Shown: positions 44,487 to 54,052 of the stretch, piece after piece
Layout: every line of letters starts with the position of its first letter
How positions within the stretch are numbered: the first letter of the stretch is position 1
Source of the DNA: Mercurialis annua
Lineage: Eukaryota > Streptophyta > Magnoliopsida > Malpighiales > Euphorbiaceae
Direction: 5' to 3'
Assembly (NCBI RefSeq): GCF_937616625.2
Contig: NC_065570.1
Coordinates: forward strand, 35,657,665-35,721,664
DNA length: 64,000 bases
The notes under the pieces: generated by a model
Databases searched by the model: none
The model's input: only the letters and a program-made list of their open reading frames with translations
What the model was told of the DNA's origin: nothing
Translations under genes and position numbers: made by a program

Positions 44487-46122
44487 GGAACGACGCGTAA
44501 AAGAGACTTGTGATGCAACATACTACTACCTAACCATGCTTAGGTAATCTGAACGACGCGTTAAAGGGACTTAAGATGCGACATACTACTATTGTCACTT
44601 TTCATGCACACTTTGCATAATATAACCTAACATGGTTAGTTAATCAGAATGACGCGTTAGAGAGACTTGTGACGCGACATACTAATCTAGCATTACTTTT
44701 CACGCGTACTTTACGTAATATAACCTAACCATGCTTAGGTAATCGGAACGAGGCGTCAGAGAGACTAGAGACGCGACATACAAATCTAGCGTCAGTTTTC
44801 ACGCACACTTTGCGTAATATAACCTAACCATGCCTAGGTAATCGGAACGACGTGTTAAATAGACTTGAGATGCAACATACTAATCTATTGTCACTTTTCA
44901 CGCACACTTTGCATAATATAACCTAACCATGCTTAGGTAATCGGAACGACGCGTTAAAGAGACTTGAGCCGCGAAATATTAATCTATTGTTACTTTTCAC
45001 GCACACTTTGCGTAGTATAACCTAACCATGCTTTGGTAATCGGAACGACGCGTTAGAGAGACTTGTGACGCGACATAAGCATGTTAATCGAAACGACGCG
45101 TTAAAGAGACTTGAGATGCGACATACTAATCTAGCGTCATTTTTCACGCAAACTTTGCATAATATAACCTAACCATGCTTAGGTAATCGGATCGATGCAT
45201 AACTTGAGGTGCGACATACTAATCTAGCGTCACTTTTCACGCACACTTTGCGTAATATAACTTTAACATGCTTAGCTAATCGTAACGACGCGTTAAACAG
45301 ACTCGCGACGCGCCATTCTAATCAATTGTAATTTTTCACTCATACTCTGCGTAATATAACCTAACCATGCTTTGGTAATTGGAACGACGCGTTAGAGAAA
45401 GTTGTGACGCGACATAAGCATGGTAATTGAAACGACGCGTTAAATAGACTTCAGACGCGCCATACTAATCTATCATCACTTTTTACGCACACTTGCGTAA
45501 TATAACCTAACCATGCTTAGGAAATTAGAACGATGTGTTAAAGATACTTGAGACGTCACATACTAATCTAGTGTCACTTTTCACGCACACTTTGCGTAAT
45601 ATAACCTAACCATGCTAAGGTAATCGTAACGACGCGTTACAGAGACTTGAAACGCGACATACTAATCTAGCGTCTCTTTTCACGCACACATTGCTTAATA
45701 TAACCTAACCATGCTTAGGTAATTAGAACGACGCTTTAAAGAGAATTGAGACGTGACAAATTAATCTAGCGTCACTTTTCAAGCACACTTTGCGTAATAT
45801 AACATAACCATGCTTATGTAATTAGAACGACGCGTTAAAGAGACTTGAGACGCGGCATACTAATCTAGCGTCACTTTTCACGCACATTTTACGTCATATA
45901 ACCTAACCATGCTTAGGTAATCGGAACGATGCATTAGAGAGCCTTGTGACGCGACGTAAGCATGGTAATCGAAATGACGCGTTAAACAGACTTGAGACGC
46001 GCCATACTAATCTACCGTCAATTTTTACACACGCTTTGCGTTATATAACCTGACTATGCTTAGGGAATCGGAAAGACACGTTAAAGAGACTTGAGACGCG
46101 ACATACTAATCTAGCGTCACTT
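44487..46122 (-). repeat. 99-bp satellite array, reverse orientation, last segment
   Basis: Reverse array from the hAT target duplication to the junction with Gypsy sequence at about 46122 (TCTAGCGTCACTTGTTACAG). Long-variant signatures occur near 45074, 45413 and 45954. This is the right-hand end of the satellite in the window. Everything further right is nested retrotransposons. Confidence 0.95.
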
Positions 46123-46371
46123 GTTACAGATGGGCTAGGACTCCAAAAGCTTGAAGATGCTAATTTTGATGGGCTTGATGAAGAGGGCAGAATGCATATC
46201 CAAGATCCGTTGAGTTTATCCAAAGGACCAATTACAAGGTCACGGGCCAAGAAGCTTCAAGAGACCTTAAATGGTTATATACAAGGCTGGGCTAATCTTC
46301 AAACTTATTTAAATGAAGATTCTGAAGAATGGGCTTTGTATAACATACTTAAAGCCCATATTCAAGACTAG
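46123..46371 (+). pseudogene. C-terminal tail of a Gypsy polyprotein
   Basis: The open frame ends with TAG at 46369-46371 and contains the phrase GPITRSRAKKLQETLNGYIQ, the usual last conserved stretch of many plant Gypsy polyproteins (G.ITR.RAKK...). Its upstream part is cut by the satellite. It lies before the PBS rather than at the end of pol. Either this element's LTR overlaps the end of pol, as known for CRM elements, or a tandem copy once lay to the left. Confidence 0.7.
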
Positions 46372-46751
46372 GGTTTATTATTTCGAATTTTACTTATTTA
46401 CAAGTATGCCATTGGTGGCTGAGACATTATAAATACTTTGTTTTAGGGTTTTACAATCAGATTATGATATATATTGATATTTGTTTCATAGGAACCCTTG
46501 TTTTATTCTTGTATTCATATTGAATGCTTTTCACTTATCAAAGATCTGATCAATCTTTGTGGCGTGCTAGTAATTAGGATTTAAAAGACTTAATCTTTTA
46601 GGTTCTATTTACACTTGATCGTTATAATCTGATCTAGAGTGATCTTAGGGTTTTGAATCAGATATGTATTGGGTTTTTAGGTTAGTAATTATACGGGTTC
46701 TTGGGCGTTGCATTAAGGGTTCGTATAGCCTATCGCTGAAGGTTCGTATCA
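46372..46751 (+). repeat. Probable 5' LTR sequence, left boundary unresolved
   Basis: Non-coding AT-rich DNA ending in CA (46750-46751) just before the PBS, as expected for the 3' end of a 5' LTR. It contains a TATA-like ATTATAAATA at about 46427-46436. Without the 3' LTR, which lies outside the window, the LTR start cannot be placed. It may begin left of 46372 inside the polyprotein tail. Confidence 0.55.
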
Positions 46752-46753
46752 TT

Positions 46754-46765
46754 TGGTATCAAAGC
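46754..46765 (+). other. Primer-binding site, initiator tRNA-Met type, one mismatch
   Basis: TGGTATCAAAGC differs from the standard TGGTATCAGAGC at one base. It follows the presumed LTR end CA by 2 nt. It fixes the element's plus orientation and separates LTR from leader. Confidence 0.75.
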
Positions 46766-47996
46766 TTTGGCTCTTGAAAATCAGGTTGGTTATCCATTTA
46801 TTTCATGTGTTTGATTTAGTGTTCTTGTTCTTATATTTGTTGTTTAAAGAAAAAAAACAAAAAAAAATACAAAAAAAAAAGAGAAAAAAGGAATCTGAAA
46901 TTCTGTTCTTGAAATTTCATATAAAAAAAAGGCTTAAATGCACAAAAAATCACCAACTTTCGCGTGTTTTTGGTATTTAACACGAACTTTTAATTTTGGC
47001 GTAAAAATACATAAACTATCAAATTTTTGCATATAAGACCAAGTTTGCATTTTTTTCAAAAAACGATGTCGTTTTAAGGTAAAAACGGTGCCGTTTTAGG
47101 GGGAAAACGGTGTCGTTTTATGCCCAAAATTATGTTCGTGTTATTATTGCAAAAATCAGTTAGTTCGTGTATTTTTATGCCAAAATTAAAAGTTCGTGTT
47201 AAATACCAAAAACACGCGAAAGTTGGTGATTTTTTATGCATTTAAGCCTAAAAAAAAAGAAGTATAAAAAAAAGAGAGAAAAGGAATCTGAAATCTTGAA
47301 GAAGTTATAAGGTCTTTTTGTTGGTTTTGATATTTGTGAGTTTGATTGCAAAAATTAATGTGTGCAAGTGAAGTGGTGAAAATCAAGAGCATTAATGGGG
47401 TTATTAATTGGCAAATCAGTACTGAATTTTTTTCTCTAATCTAAAGGGGATTTGTATTGAGTTTAAGGCTGTTTTAAGTGATTTATTTGAGAAATTCGAA
47501 TTTGAAAGGATTGACACCATATAAGATCTTTTCAAATCAGATTAAAGTTTTCTAGGCTTTCTTTGATTACTTTCCAAATTGCTTTTCTTTACCTTTTTTT
47601 TTCTTTCTTGTTTCCTAGACATATTCTTGCATCTAGATATTTCTTTTATTTGTCTTTTGATTCCATTTGAAGTTTTATTTTCTTTCAATTCTGTTTTCTT
47701 TGATATGGATACACATTTGCTGTTTTCTTGATGTATATTGCATTTTTGCTTCTTAAGTATTTAAAACTTGATTATTAGTATTTCATAGGGTTTGGTTGGA
47801 AATTTGTAATTGAACTGATTCACATAAGAATACTTGATATAAAGCTTGAGTGGTGTGAGTTAAGCCTTGTGAGATCATTATTTTTGTGTGTTAAACACGA
47901 GTGAACAACCCCATCTTTTGAGTGCAAACACGTGAGGGAGTGTGTGAGGAATCTGTTTGCTCTTAACTTTTTTCATCTTTCTTTTTCAGGGTTACT
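46766..47996 (+). other. Leader of the Gypsy element, containing a MITE
   Basis: About 0.9 kb of own leader plus a 320-bp MITE (46930-47249). It is T- and A-rich, with purine runs on both sides of the MITE. The phrase GGAATCTGAAAT occurs at 46890 and 47284, flanking the MITE region. The sequence before the gag ATG ends CTTTCTTTTTCAGG, a good 3' splice-site consensus, so gag mRNA might be spliced. No gene is seen in the leader. Confidence 0.6.
46930..47249. mobile_element. Mutator-like MITE with long inverted repeats
   Basis: About 320 bp with terminal inverted repeats of about 85 bp. The left end AGGCTTAAATGCACAAAAAA continues through CACCAACTTTCGCGTG and TAACACGAACTTTTAATT. The right end is the reverse complement with about four mismatches. 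The centre has three ACGGTGCCGTTTT-like units. Long inverted repeats are typical of Mutator-like elements. The 9-bp target duplication cannot be read because it inserted in an A-run. No coding sequence. Confidence 0.85.
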
Positions 47997-49640
47997 ATGT
48001 CAAGTGGATCAACGGGTTTACGAGTTGGTGATGATACAACTAGGTTACCTCATGAAGGTATTCCTTTAGCACAATTTCAAGAAAATGAAAGAGTACAAAG
48101 GAGTATGGCTAATCTGGTTGAAAGATTAGAAAGAATGGAGCTTAATAATCAGACTTTGCAAGAGCAACTTGCTGCAATTGCTGGGGCAGTAGGTGCAAAT
48201 CGACAAGAAGTGAGGGAAAATGCTCCAAATTTGGGTGTAAATGCAATAAATGGGAGAGCTAATGTACCTAATGTGGGAGTGAACATGGGACTTCATAATA
48301 ATGGGCATCATCAACATGTTGATTATGACGATTATGATGAGTTTGATCGGCATGAACCTAACTTAGGTAGAGGATTTGTTGCTGGTTCTTGTGCGAGCAG
48401 AAACCCTAATATTGGTAGAGGCAATCCAGGTGGTCATTATGGTGGCAATTGGCATAATAATCACGATGATGTGGACACAAACCTTGGTAGCATCAAATTT
48501 CAAATTCCTAATTTTGCCGGTAAGACTAACCCTGAAGTCTATTTGGAGTGGGAGAAAAGGGTAGATCTCATTTTTGATTGCCATAATTTTTCTGATGAGA
48601 AGCAAATGAAGTTAGTGGTTAGTCATTTTACTGAATATGCCATTATGTGGTATGAACAAATGGTAATTGCTCGGCGCAGAAGTGGAGAAAATGCTATTAA
48701 TAGTTGGGTAGCTTTTAAGGATGTGATGAAAAGAAGATTTGTACCTTTATATTATCAAAGAGAGCTGTACCAAAAACTTCAGTACTTAAGACAAAGTACA
48801 AAGAATATTGAGGATTACTTTAAAGAAATGGAGATGTTAATGGTTAGGCTAGATTTACATGAGGAAATGGAAGCAACCATGTCTCGTTTTCTTAGAGGAA
48901 TGAATAAGGAGATTGCTGACCGGGTTGAATTAAACCATTATAGAGAGATTGAAGAGATGGTGCATCTCGCCATCAAGATTGAGAAGCAATTAAAACCAAA
49001 CTGGACAGCCAAGTCTAATTGGACATTAAATGCAAATTCCAATTCGAATTGGGGTGCTACTTCAAATTCAAAACCTAATTGGGGTGGATCTTCAAAGGGC
49101 GGAAAATTTGATTCTAACAAATCTGTTTTGCAGGATTCTAAGCAAAAAGGAGTGGCAGATCCAAAAAGTTCATTCAAATCTGAGACACCTATGGTAAGAA
49201 ACCGAGATATAAAATGTTTCAAGTGCCTAGGTAATGGTCATATTGCTTCACAATGTCCAAATCGAAGAGCAATGATGCTCAAAGATCATGGTGATATTGA
49301 GACTGAAAGTGATGAAAGTGATAATGAAGAGATTCCATCACTGGAAAATTGTAGTGATGATGGTATTGAAGAACCAATGCGAGGCGATTTGCTGGTTGCT
49401 AGACGTACACTTAGTGTACAAATGAAGGATGGAAATGACTTAGAGCAGCAAAGGGACAACATTTTTCACACAAGATGCCATGTACAAGGTAAGATTTGCA
49501 ACCTTATTATTGATAGTGGTAGTTGTACTAATGTTGCTAGTATTGCTATGGTTCGAAAGTTAAATTTGATTGTCATACCTCATCCTAGACCATATAGATT
49601 GCTTTGGCTTAATAATTATGGTGAGATTAAAGTGACTTAA
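47997..49640 (+). pseudogene. Gypsy Gag and protease, interrupted by one in-frame stop
   Basis: The ATG at 47997 opens 547 residues. Residues about 33-60 are a leucine-rich coiled coil (VERLERMELNNQTLQEQL), followed by a Gly/Asn-rich linker with NVPNVGVN-like repeats. The retrotransposon Gag domain lies at about 165-330 (YLEWEKRVDLIFDCHNFS, RRFVPLYYQRELYQKLQ). After an Asn/Ser-rich stretch comes one zinc knuckle at about 406-419 (CFKCLGNGHIASQC, the CX2CX4HX4C form). The aspartic protease begins at about 503 with IIDSGSCTNVAS, Asp at about 506. TAA at 49638-49640 ends it, but protease similarity continues in the same frame. Gag packages RNA and protease matures the polyprotein; this copy cannot complete either. 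Confidence 0.88.
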
Positions 49641-50708
49641 CATGTTATTGTACCATTCACAATTGGTAGATATTCTGATGAGGTGCTATGTGATGTAGTA
49701 CCAATGCATGCTGGACATATCTTATTAGGTAGACCATGGCAATTTGATAGAAAATCTACACATGATGGTTTCCTTAATAGATATAGTTTTGCAAAGGATG
49801 GAAGAAAAGTTACATTAACACCTCTTTCTCCTAAGGATGTGTATGATGATCAGTGCAAAATTGAGAGAGAAAGAGCTGAAACTGAAAATAGCAAATGTAT
49901 TGACGAATCACTAAAGAGTGATAAAAACAAAGGTATTCAATCAAGTGAGAAATCAAAACACAACAGGGGTAACTTTTTAGCTAGAGAAGGCGAAATTAGG
50001 CATGCATTGCATTCTAATAGGATATTGTTTGTGGTTACTTACAAGGATATATATTTGAACACTTCTGACCTTGATCTTGCCTTGCCAAGAGAATTTTGTG
50101 ATTTGTTGCAGGAATCACAAAATTCTTGGATTTGTTGCAGGAATCACAAAACCACTTGGCATATCATCGGGAAAAACGTCATCAAATTGTTCGCCAATCT
50201 GAAGAAGTGTAGTTTTTGTTTAGATCAAGTCAATTTTCTTGGAATTATTGTTAGTTCTAATGGTTTGGAGGTTGATACTGAAAAGGTGAAAGCTATTCAT
50301 GAATGGCCAAAACCAACTAATGTGAGTCAATTAAGGAGTTCTCATGGATTGGCTAGCTTTTACAGGCGTTTCATTAAAGATTTTAGAACTTTAGCTGCAC
50401 CTTTGAATGAATTAGTCAAGAAAAATGTTGCTTTTAATTGGGGTGATGCACAAGAACATGCTTTTAATTTACTTAAACAAAAATTGTGTAGTGCACCTTT
50501 GTTAGTTTTGCCTAATTTTGATAAAATCTTTGAGATTGAATGTGATGCAAGTGGCGTTGGAATTGGGGCTGTATTGATGCAAGAGGGGCATCCAATTTGC
50601 TTCTTTAGTGAGAAACTAAATGGGGCAGCCTTGAATTACCCAACATATGACAAGGAGTTGTTTGCCTTGGTACGCGCACTTCAGACATGGCAACACTATT
50701 TGTCCTAA
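49641..50708 (+). pseudogene. Gypsy protease end, deleted RT, RNase H
   Basis: In frame with the gag-protease part. It begins with protease C-terminal sequence ([18 protein letters not shown]). After a charged linker the reverse-transcriptase fingers and palm, including the YxDD-type catalytic motif, are missing. The frame jumps from EFCDLLQE to [15 protein letters not shown], the end of the RT. A 23-bp direct repeat (50100-50122 and 50129-50151) marks the deletion region. RNase H follows with [14 protein letters not shown] and [11 protein letters not shown], carrying the catalytic Asp and Glu positions. The stop at 50706-50708 lies where about 2 nt are missing after WQHYLS. Confidence 0.85.
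50100..50151. repeat. 23-bp direct repeat at the RT deletion
   Basis: GATTTGTTGCAGGAATCACA, followed by AAA, occurs at 50100-50122 and 50129-50151, separated by 6 bp. It lies where the reverse-transcriptase core has been lost, so repeat-mediated or microhomology-mediated repair is a likely cause. Confidence 0.9.
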
Positions 50709-51332
50709 GGAGTTCATGATTCACACTGATCATGAATCCTTGAAACATCTAAAAGGGCAAGATAGTTGAATCGAAGACATGCTAAATGGATGGAGTTTGT
50801 CGATACCTTTCCTTATGTCATCAAGTACAAGAAAGGTAAAGAAAATGTGGTTGCTGATGCACTTTCAAGAAGGTATGCACTTCTTAATACTCTTGATTCT
50901 AAATTGTTAGGTTTTGAGTATATTAAAGATTTGTACAAAGATGATATTGATTTTCGCAATGTGTATGGAACCTGTATTAATGGGAATGCATTTGTTGATT
51001 TTTATGTTTTTGACCGATTTTTGTTTAAAAAGAACAGGTTGTGTGTGCCTAGTTGTTCTTTGCGTTTGTTGTTGATAAACGAAGCACATAGTGGTGGACT
51101 GATGGGTCACTTTGGGGTTATTAAGACTTATGCTATTATTTGTGATCATTTCTTTTGGCCTGCCATGAAACGAGATGTTCATAAAGTGTGTAGTAAATGT
51201 ATTGTTTGCATGCAAGCTAAGTCCAAACTGAAACCTCATGGATTATATGCACCTTTACCCATATCTGATATGCCTTGGACAGATTTGTCTATGGACTTTG
51301 TACTTGGTTTGCCAAGAACTAGGAAGGGTAAG
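50709..51332 (+). pseudogene. Gypsy RNase H end and integrase N-terminus, truncated
   Basis: RNase H similarity (IHTDHESLKHLKG) continues in a shifted frame to about 50760. A second indel restores a frame open from 50766. This holds [14 protein letters not shown], the standard end of RNase H, and then the integrase HHCC zinc finger: [16 protein letters not shown], then [12 protein letters not shown]. The core starts with [13 protein letters not shown], including the first catalytic Asp, and is cut at 51332 by the LTR of the Tat-lineage element. The second Asp and the Glu are not in this piece. Confidence 0.88.
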
Positions 51333-51823
51333 TGATAAATCACCAAACTGGATCCGAGCTTTATCAACCTGAAGGAACTCCAGTGGGGGTTACCGGACGT
51401 TCACTCTGACGCTCAAGTAAGGTTTTCAGGTAGGGAAAGAAGAAGAAGAGAAAGAGAGTAATCTGAGTTGAAGGAAAAAGAAATTATCTAGGGTTTGTCC
51501 TTAAACCCTATATTTATAGTTAGGGTTTAAGGACAAACCTGCCTTGCTGGCAAGCTGTGAGTCGTGTGGTCCCAGAATTCAGTTATGCCAACGTGGAGGA
51601 ATATCCCTGTGTTAGGCGCAGGTTGTTAGGTGCGTCAGAGGGAACATTCCTCACGCACATGTCAGAAGATCTTATGTGGTCCCAGGATCCGGTACACGTG
51701 CGTGCACCTCCGGGCTGGACCTCGGAGCTAGGTCAGAACCCGAATCTCGGATTGCTTGGGGGCCGAGTTTACATAATTTTAGTTCTTGCACTTGAGAGTA
51801 TCTCGAAGCTCGGACTGTCTAAT
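51333..51823 (-). repeat. Tat-lineage 3' LTR, part 1 (U5 side)
   Basis: Left half of an LTR of about 805 bp, starting TGATAAATC and ending at the CTAAT target site. It contains a strong inverted repeat, 51492-51509 with 51522-51539 (18 bp: GGTTTGTCCTTAAACCCT), around an AT loop TATTTATAG. In a minus-strand LTR this could hold promoter or polyadenylation signals. A 116-residue open frame at 51557-51907 crosses the Tekay junction and is fortuitous. Confidence 0.75.
51492..51539. other. 18-bp perfect hairpin around an AT-rich loop
   Basis: Arms 51492-51509 and 51522-51539 are exact reverse complements, with a 12-nt loop containing TATTTATAG. Position within the LTR suggests an RNA stem-loop or palindromic promoter element. 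Function is unknown. Confidence 0.85.
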
Positions 51824-53602
51824 TGTCACGACCCAATCTCAGGGCCGAGACCGGCGCTAGGGAATGGGAGTGGTTGCTCCGAAACCCGTAGCAAGCCTAA
51901 AACGTAAAATAATTTTTCGTGGAACATAAATGCCATGCATGACATAAATAAACACGTGTCATGCAGAAGCACACATGCCAGGCACACATATCCTCTGGCA
52001 GTCACAATATATATAACGCAGCAAGCGTAAAACGCTTAAAACTTTAAAACGTTAAAGCAATATTTACAGAAAACTATACATACAAGCTGACTGGCAAAAT
52101 ACTTATCTACTGCAGCTCTAAGAGTAAAGTAATGTTTCTTTACATACTCAAAATACAGACTTCTGGAAGTAGGATAGAAGTCCGTTGCTATAAAGCGTCT
52201 TTATCCTGAAAGGAAATCTGTGAGGGGTCAGTATATTGGAATATACTGAGTGAGTTCATACATTTACTAATAAGTATTTAAATAAAACATAAAATCGTAA
52301 TCCATCATATGCAATCAAGTACAGGATCCGAATGAAACCTTAATCCTCAAACATACTAATAATCAATCGATCAACCCAATCATAAATATCAATTGCGAGT
52401 CCAACTCGCTGGTGGCCCAGCCACTAGATACGGGGACTCCAGACTACACCGTAGCCAAGTACTCTCTCGTATCAAAATCATAAACCCAATCGTAAATTTC
52501 ATATTCATCATCAGCTCCCAGCTGAGTCATATCAAAACTGGTGATCACACAGTCCTATTGTCACCCAATAGGTAGCACGTTCCATCAGATCAATACTAGT
52601 TTCAAATCAAGCATATGCAATTCGTATAAAAGTTTCGCATATAAAACATGCAGTTCAAATAATAAGCAATATACAATAATTGCTTAAGTAAATACTTTTA
52701 AAGCAAATCATATAAACTCACAGAAAACGCTTATCCAAAAATACGTCGGGGCTTTAGAACGTCAAGCTTCCCGAACTACTGGTCCAGCTGCTTCTTGCCT
52801 TGCCGGATCTAAAACAATTTTTAAAACATTTGACTTGAATTAGAATCCTATTCTAAGATAGACTCTAGACTCGAGACTCGACACGTTTTACTTTCATTAA
52901 TCATCGTGCTTCTCACGTATATTCCGATAAACGGTATCAACTTCGTTTACGGATCGTATATCATTTCTAATTCAATTCGCATTTAACCTTTTTAGGTTAA
53001 GTATTCATATACTCGATTAACTACTATTCGATTTCTGATTCAATATGCGAATTCAACTAATTCAATCGAGGTACGAAGATTCGGGGTGCGAGAATCGGAG
53101 GGTGCGAGAATCGGAAGATTCGGTCGTGTACCATGTATTGGTACACGGTCGTGTACTTTGGTACACATTCGTGTACCATTGATGGTACACGTTCGTGTAC
53201 CACCTGTACACGTTCGTGTACCACCTGTACACGATCGTGCACGATCCCCCGGAATTGATTTCCGGGGTTTCCGACCTGCTATATACGTAAAAACGCTCCA
53301 AACTCAACCAAAACGCGTATTCTAAGCTCAAAACGCTATATAACAATCCTATACTCGATAAAACGATAAAATCGTTTCGTGGCCTAAAACTTTGAATCGA
53401 TATAACTCAAAATATATTCGTTTAAATGATAAAACGTCAAGCTTACCGTGATTACCCGTCGAAATACGATCGTTTGGAGTTATAGAACGTCGGAAACGGA
53501 CGAGAAACGAAAACCGCACGACGAACCGATCGGAAACGAAGCGAGAGTAAGGAAATGAACTGAGGAAGGAAATGAGTATCTGGATCCTTCTTCAACTCTT
53601 TT

Positions 53603-53649
<47 letters not shown>

Positions 53650-54052
53650 TGGCTAAATTGCACTTTGGTCCTTGAAACTTTTCAAAAGTTTCAATTTAGT
53701 CCAAAACCTATTCAATTAATCATTCTACTAATTCATATACGTATTATTTATATCCGAATAAATAATATTAACTCAAAATATAGATTTCCATCAAAAATCC
53801 TCAAATTTCTATTTTTGGGGCTTAATTGGCTAATTTGCACTTTAGCCCCTAAACTTTTCATAAATTACAATTTAGTCCCAAAATACCTCCACATCCAGAT
53901 TTTCAAATTAACTCCTTTAATCCCGCTAATTGACTCATTAATTTTATCCTGAATTTCCGATATAATTAAATTAAATTCTCCTTAATTTAATTTATCGGAA
54001 ATCACGACACGTGGCACGACTTAATTACCTTAAAATATTTTGGGGTATTACA
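51824..54052 (-). repeat. 3' LTR of the Tekay-like element (2229 bp)
   Basis: Direct copy of 59155-61441. It includes a block of GTACACGTTCGTGTACC palindromes (53122-53252) and a TA microsatellite (about 53606-53647), both differing in length from the other LTR. Short open frames inside, including one that reads the TA repeat as alternating Ile/Tyr, are not genes. The gag-pol frame runs about 50 bp into this LTR. Confidence 0.95.
53122..53252. repeat. Palindromic minisatellite in the 3' LTR
   Basis: Several units of GGTACACG(T/A)TCGTGTACC, each itself a near-perfect palindrome, are separated by short spacers (ATGTATT, TTGATGG, ACCT). The equivalent block in the 5' LTR (60436-60562) has a different number and order of units, so it has changed since insertion or during reverse transcription. 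Confidence 0.9.

Larger units (their letters stand above)
46123..51332 (+). mobile_element. Ty3/Gypsy chromovirus (CRM-like?), decayed, host of later insertions
   Basis: Plus-strand element. A C-terminal polyprotein tail and probable LTR sequence (46123-46751) are followed by a PBS (46754-46765), a leader (46766-47996) with a nested MITE, gag-protease (47997-49640 and on), a deleted RT, RNase H and the N-terminal part of integrase (to 51332). A second element interrupts the integrase there; the rest of pol and the 3' LTR must lie beyond 64000. Gag and integrase motifs recall the CRM/RIRE7 or Reina groups of plant chromoviruses, some of which prefer centromeric DNA. The clade call is from memory and uncertain. 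Confidence 0.75.

Noticed and set aside
1..46122. Possible CRISPR array
   Set aside because: Repeats are head-to-tail without unique spacers, and the surrounding elements are eukaryotic.
1..46122. Telomere-like TTAGG motifs in each monomer
   Set aside because: Only one GGTTAGGTTA per 99 bp; no tandem TTTAGGG tract.
46753..46980. 75-residue open frame rich in Lys and Phe
   Set aside because: Reads the PBS, A-runs and the start of a MITE; no similarity to proteins.
51557..51907. 116-residue open frame
   Set aside because: Spans the Tat LTR/Tekay LTR junction, so it cannot be an evolved gene.
53572..53952. 126-residue open frame in the Tekay LTR
   Set aside because: Begins by reading a TA microsatellite as Ile-Tyr repeats; duplicated at 60955 in the other LTR; non-coding.
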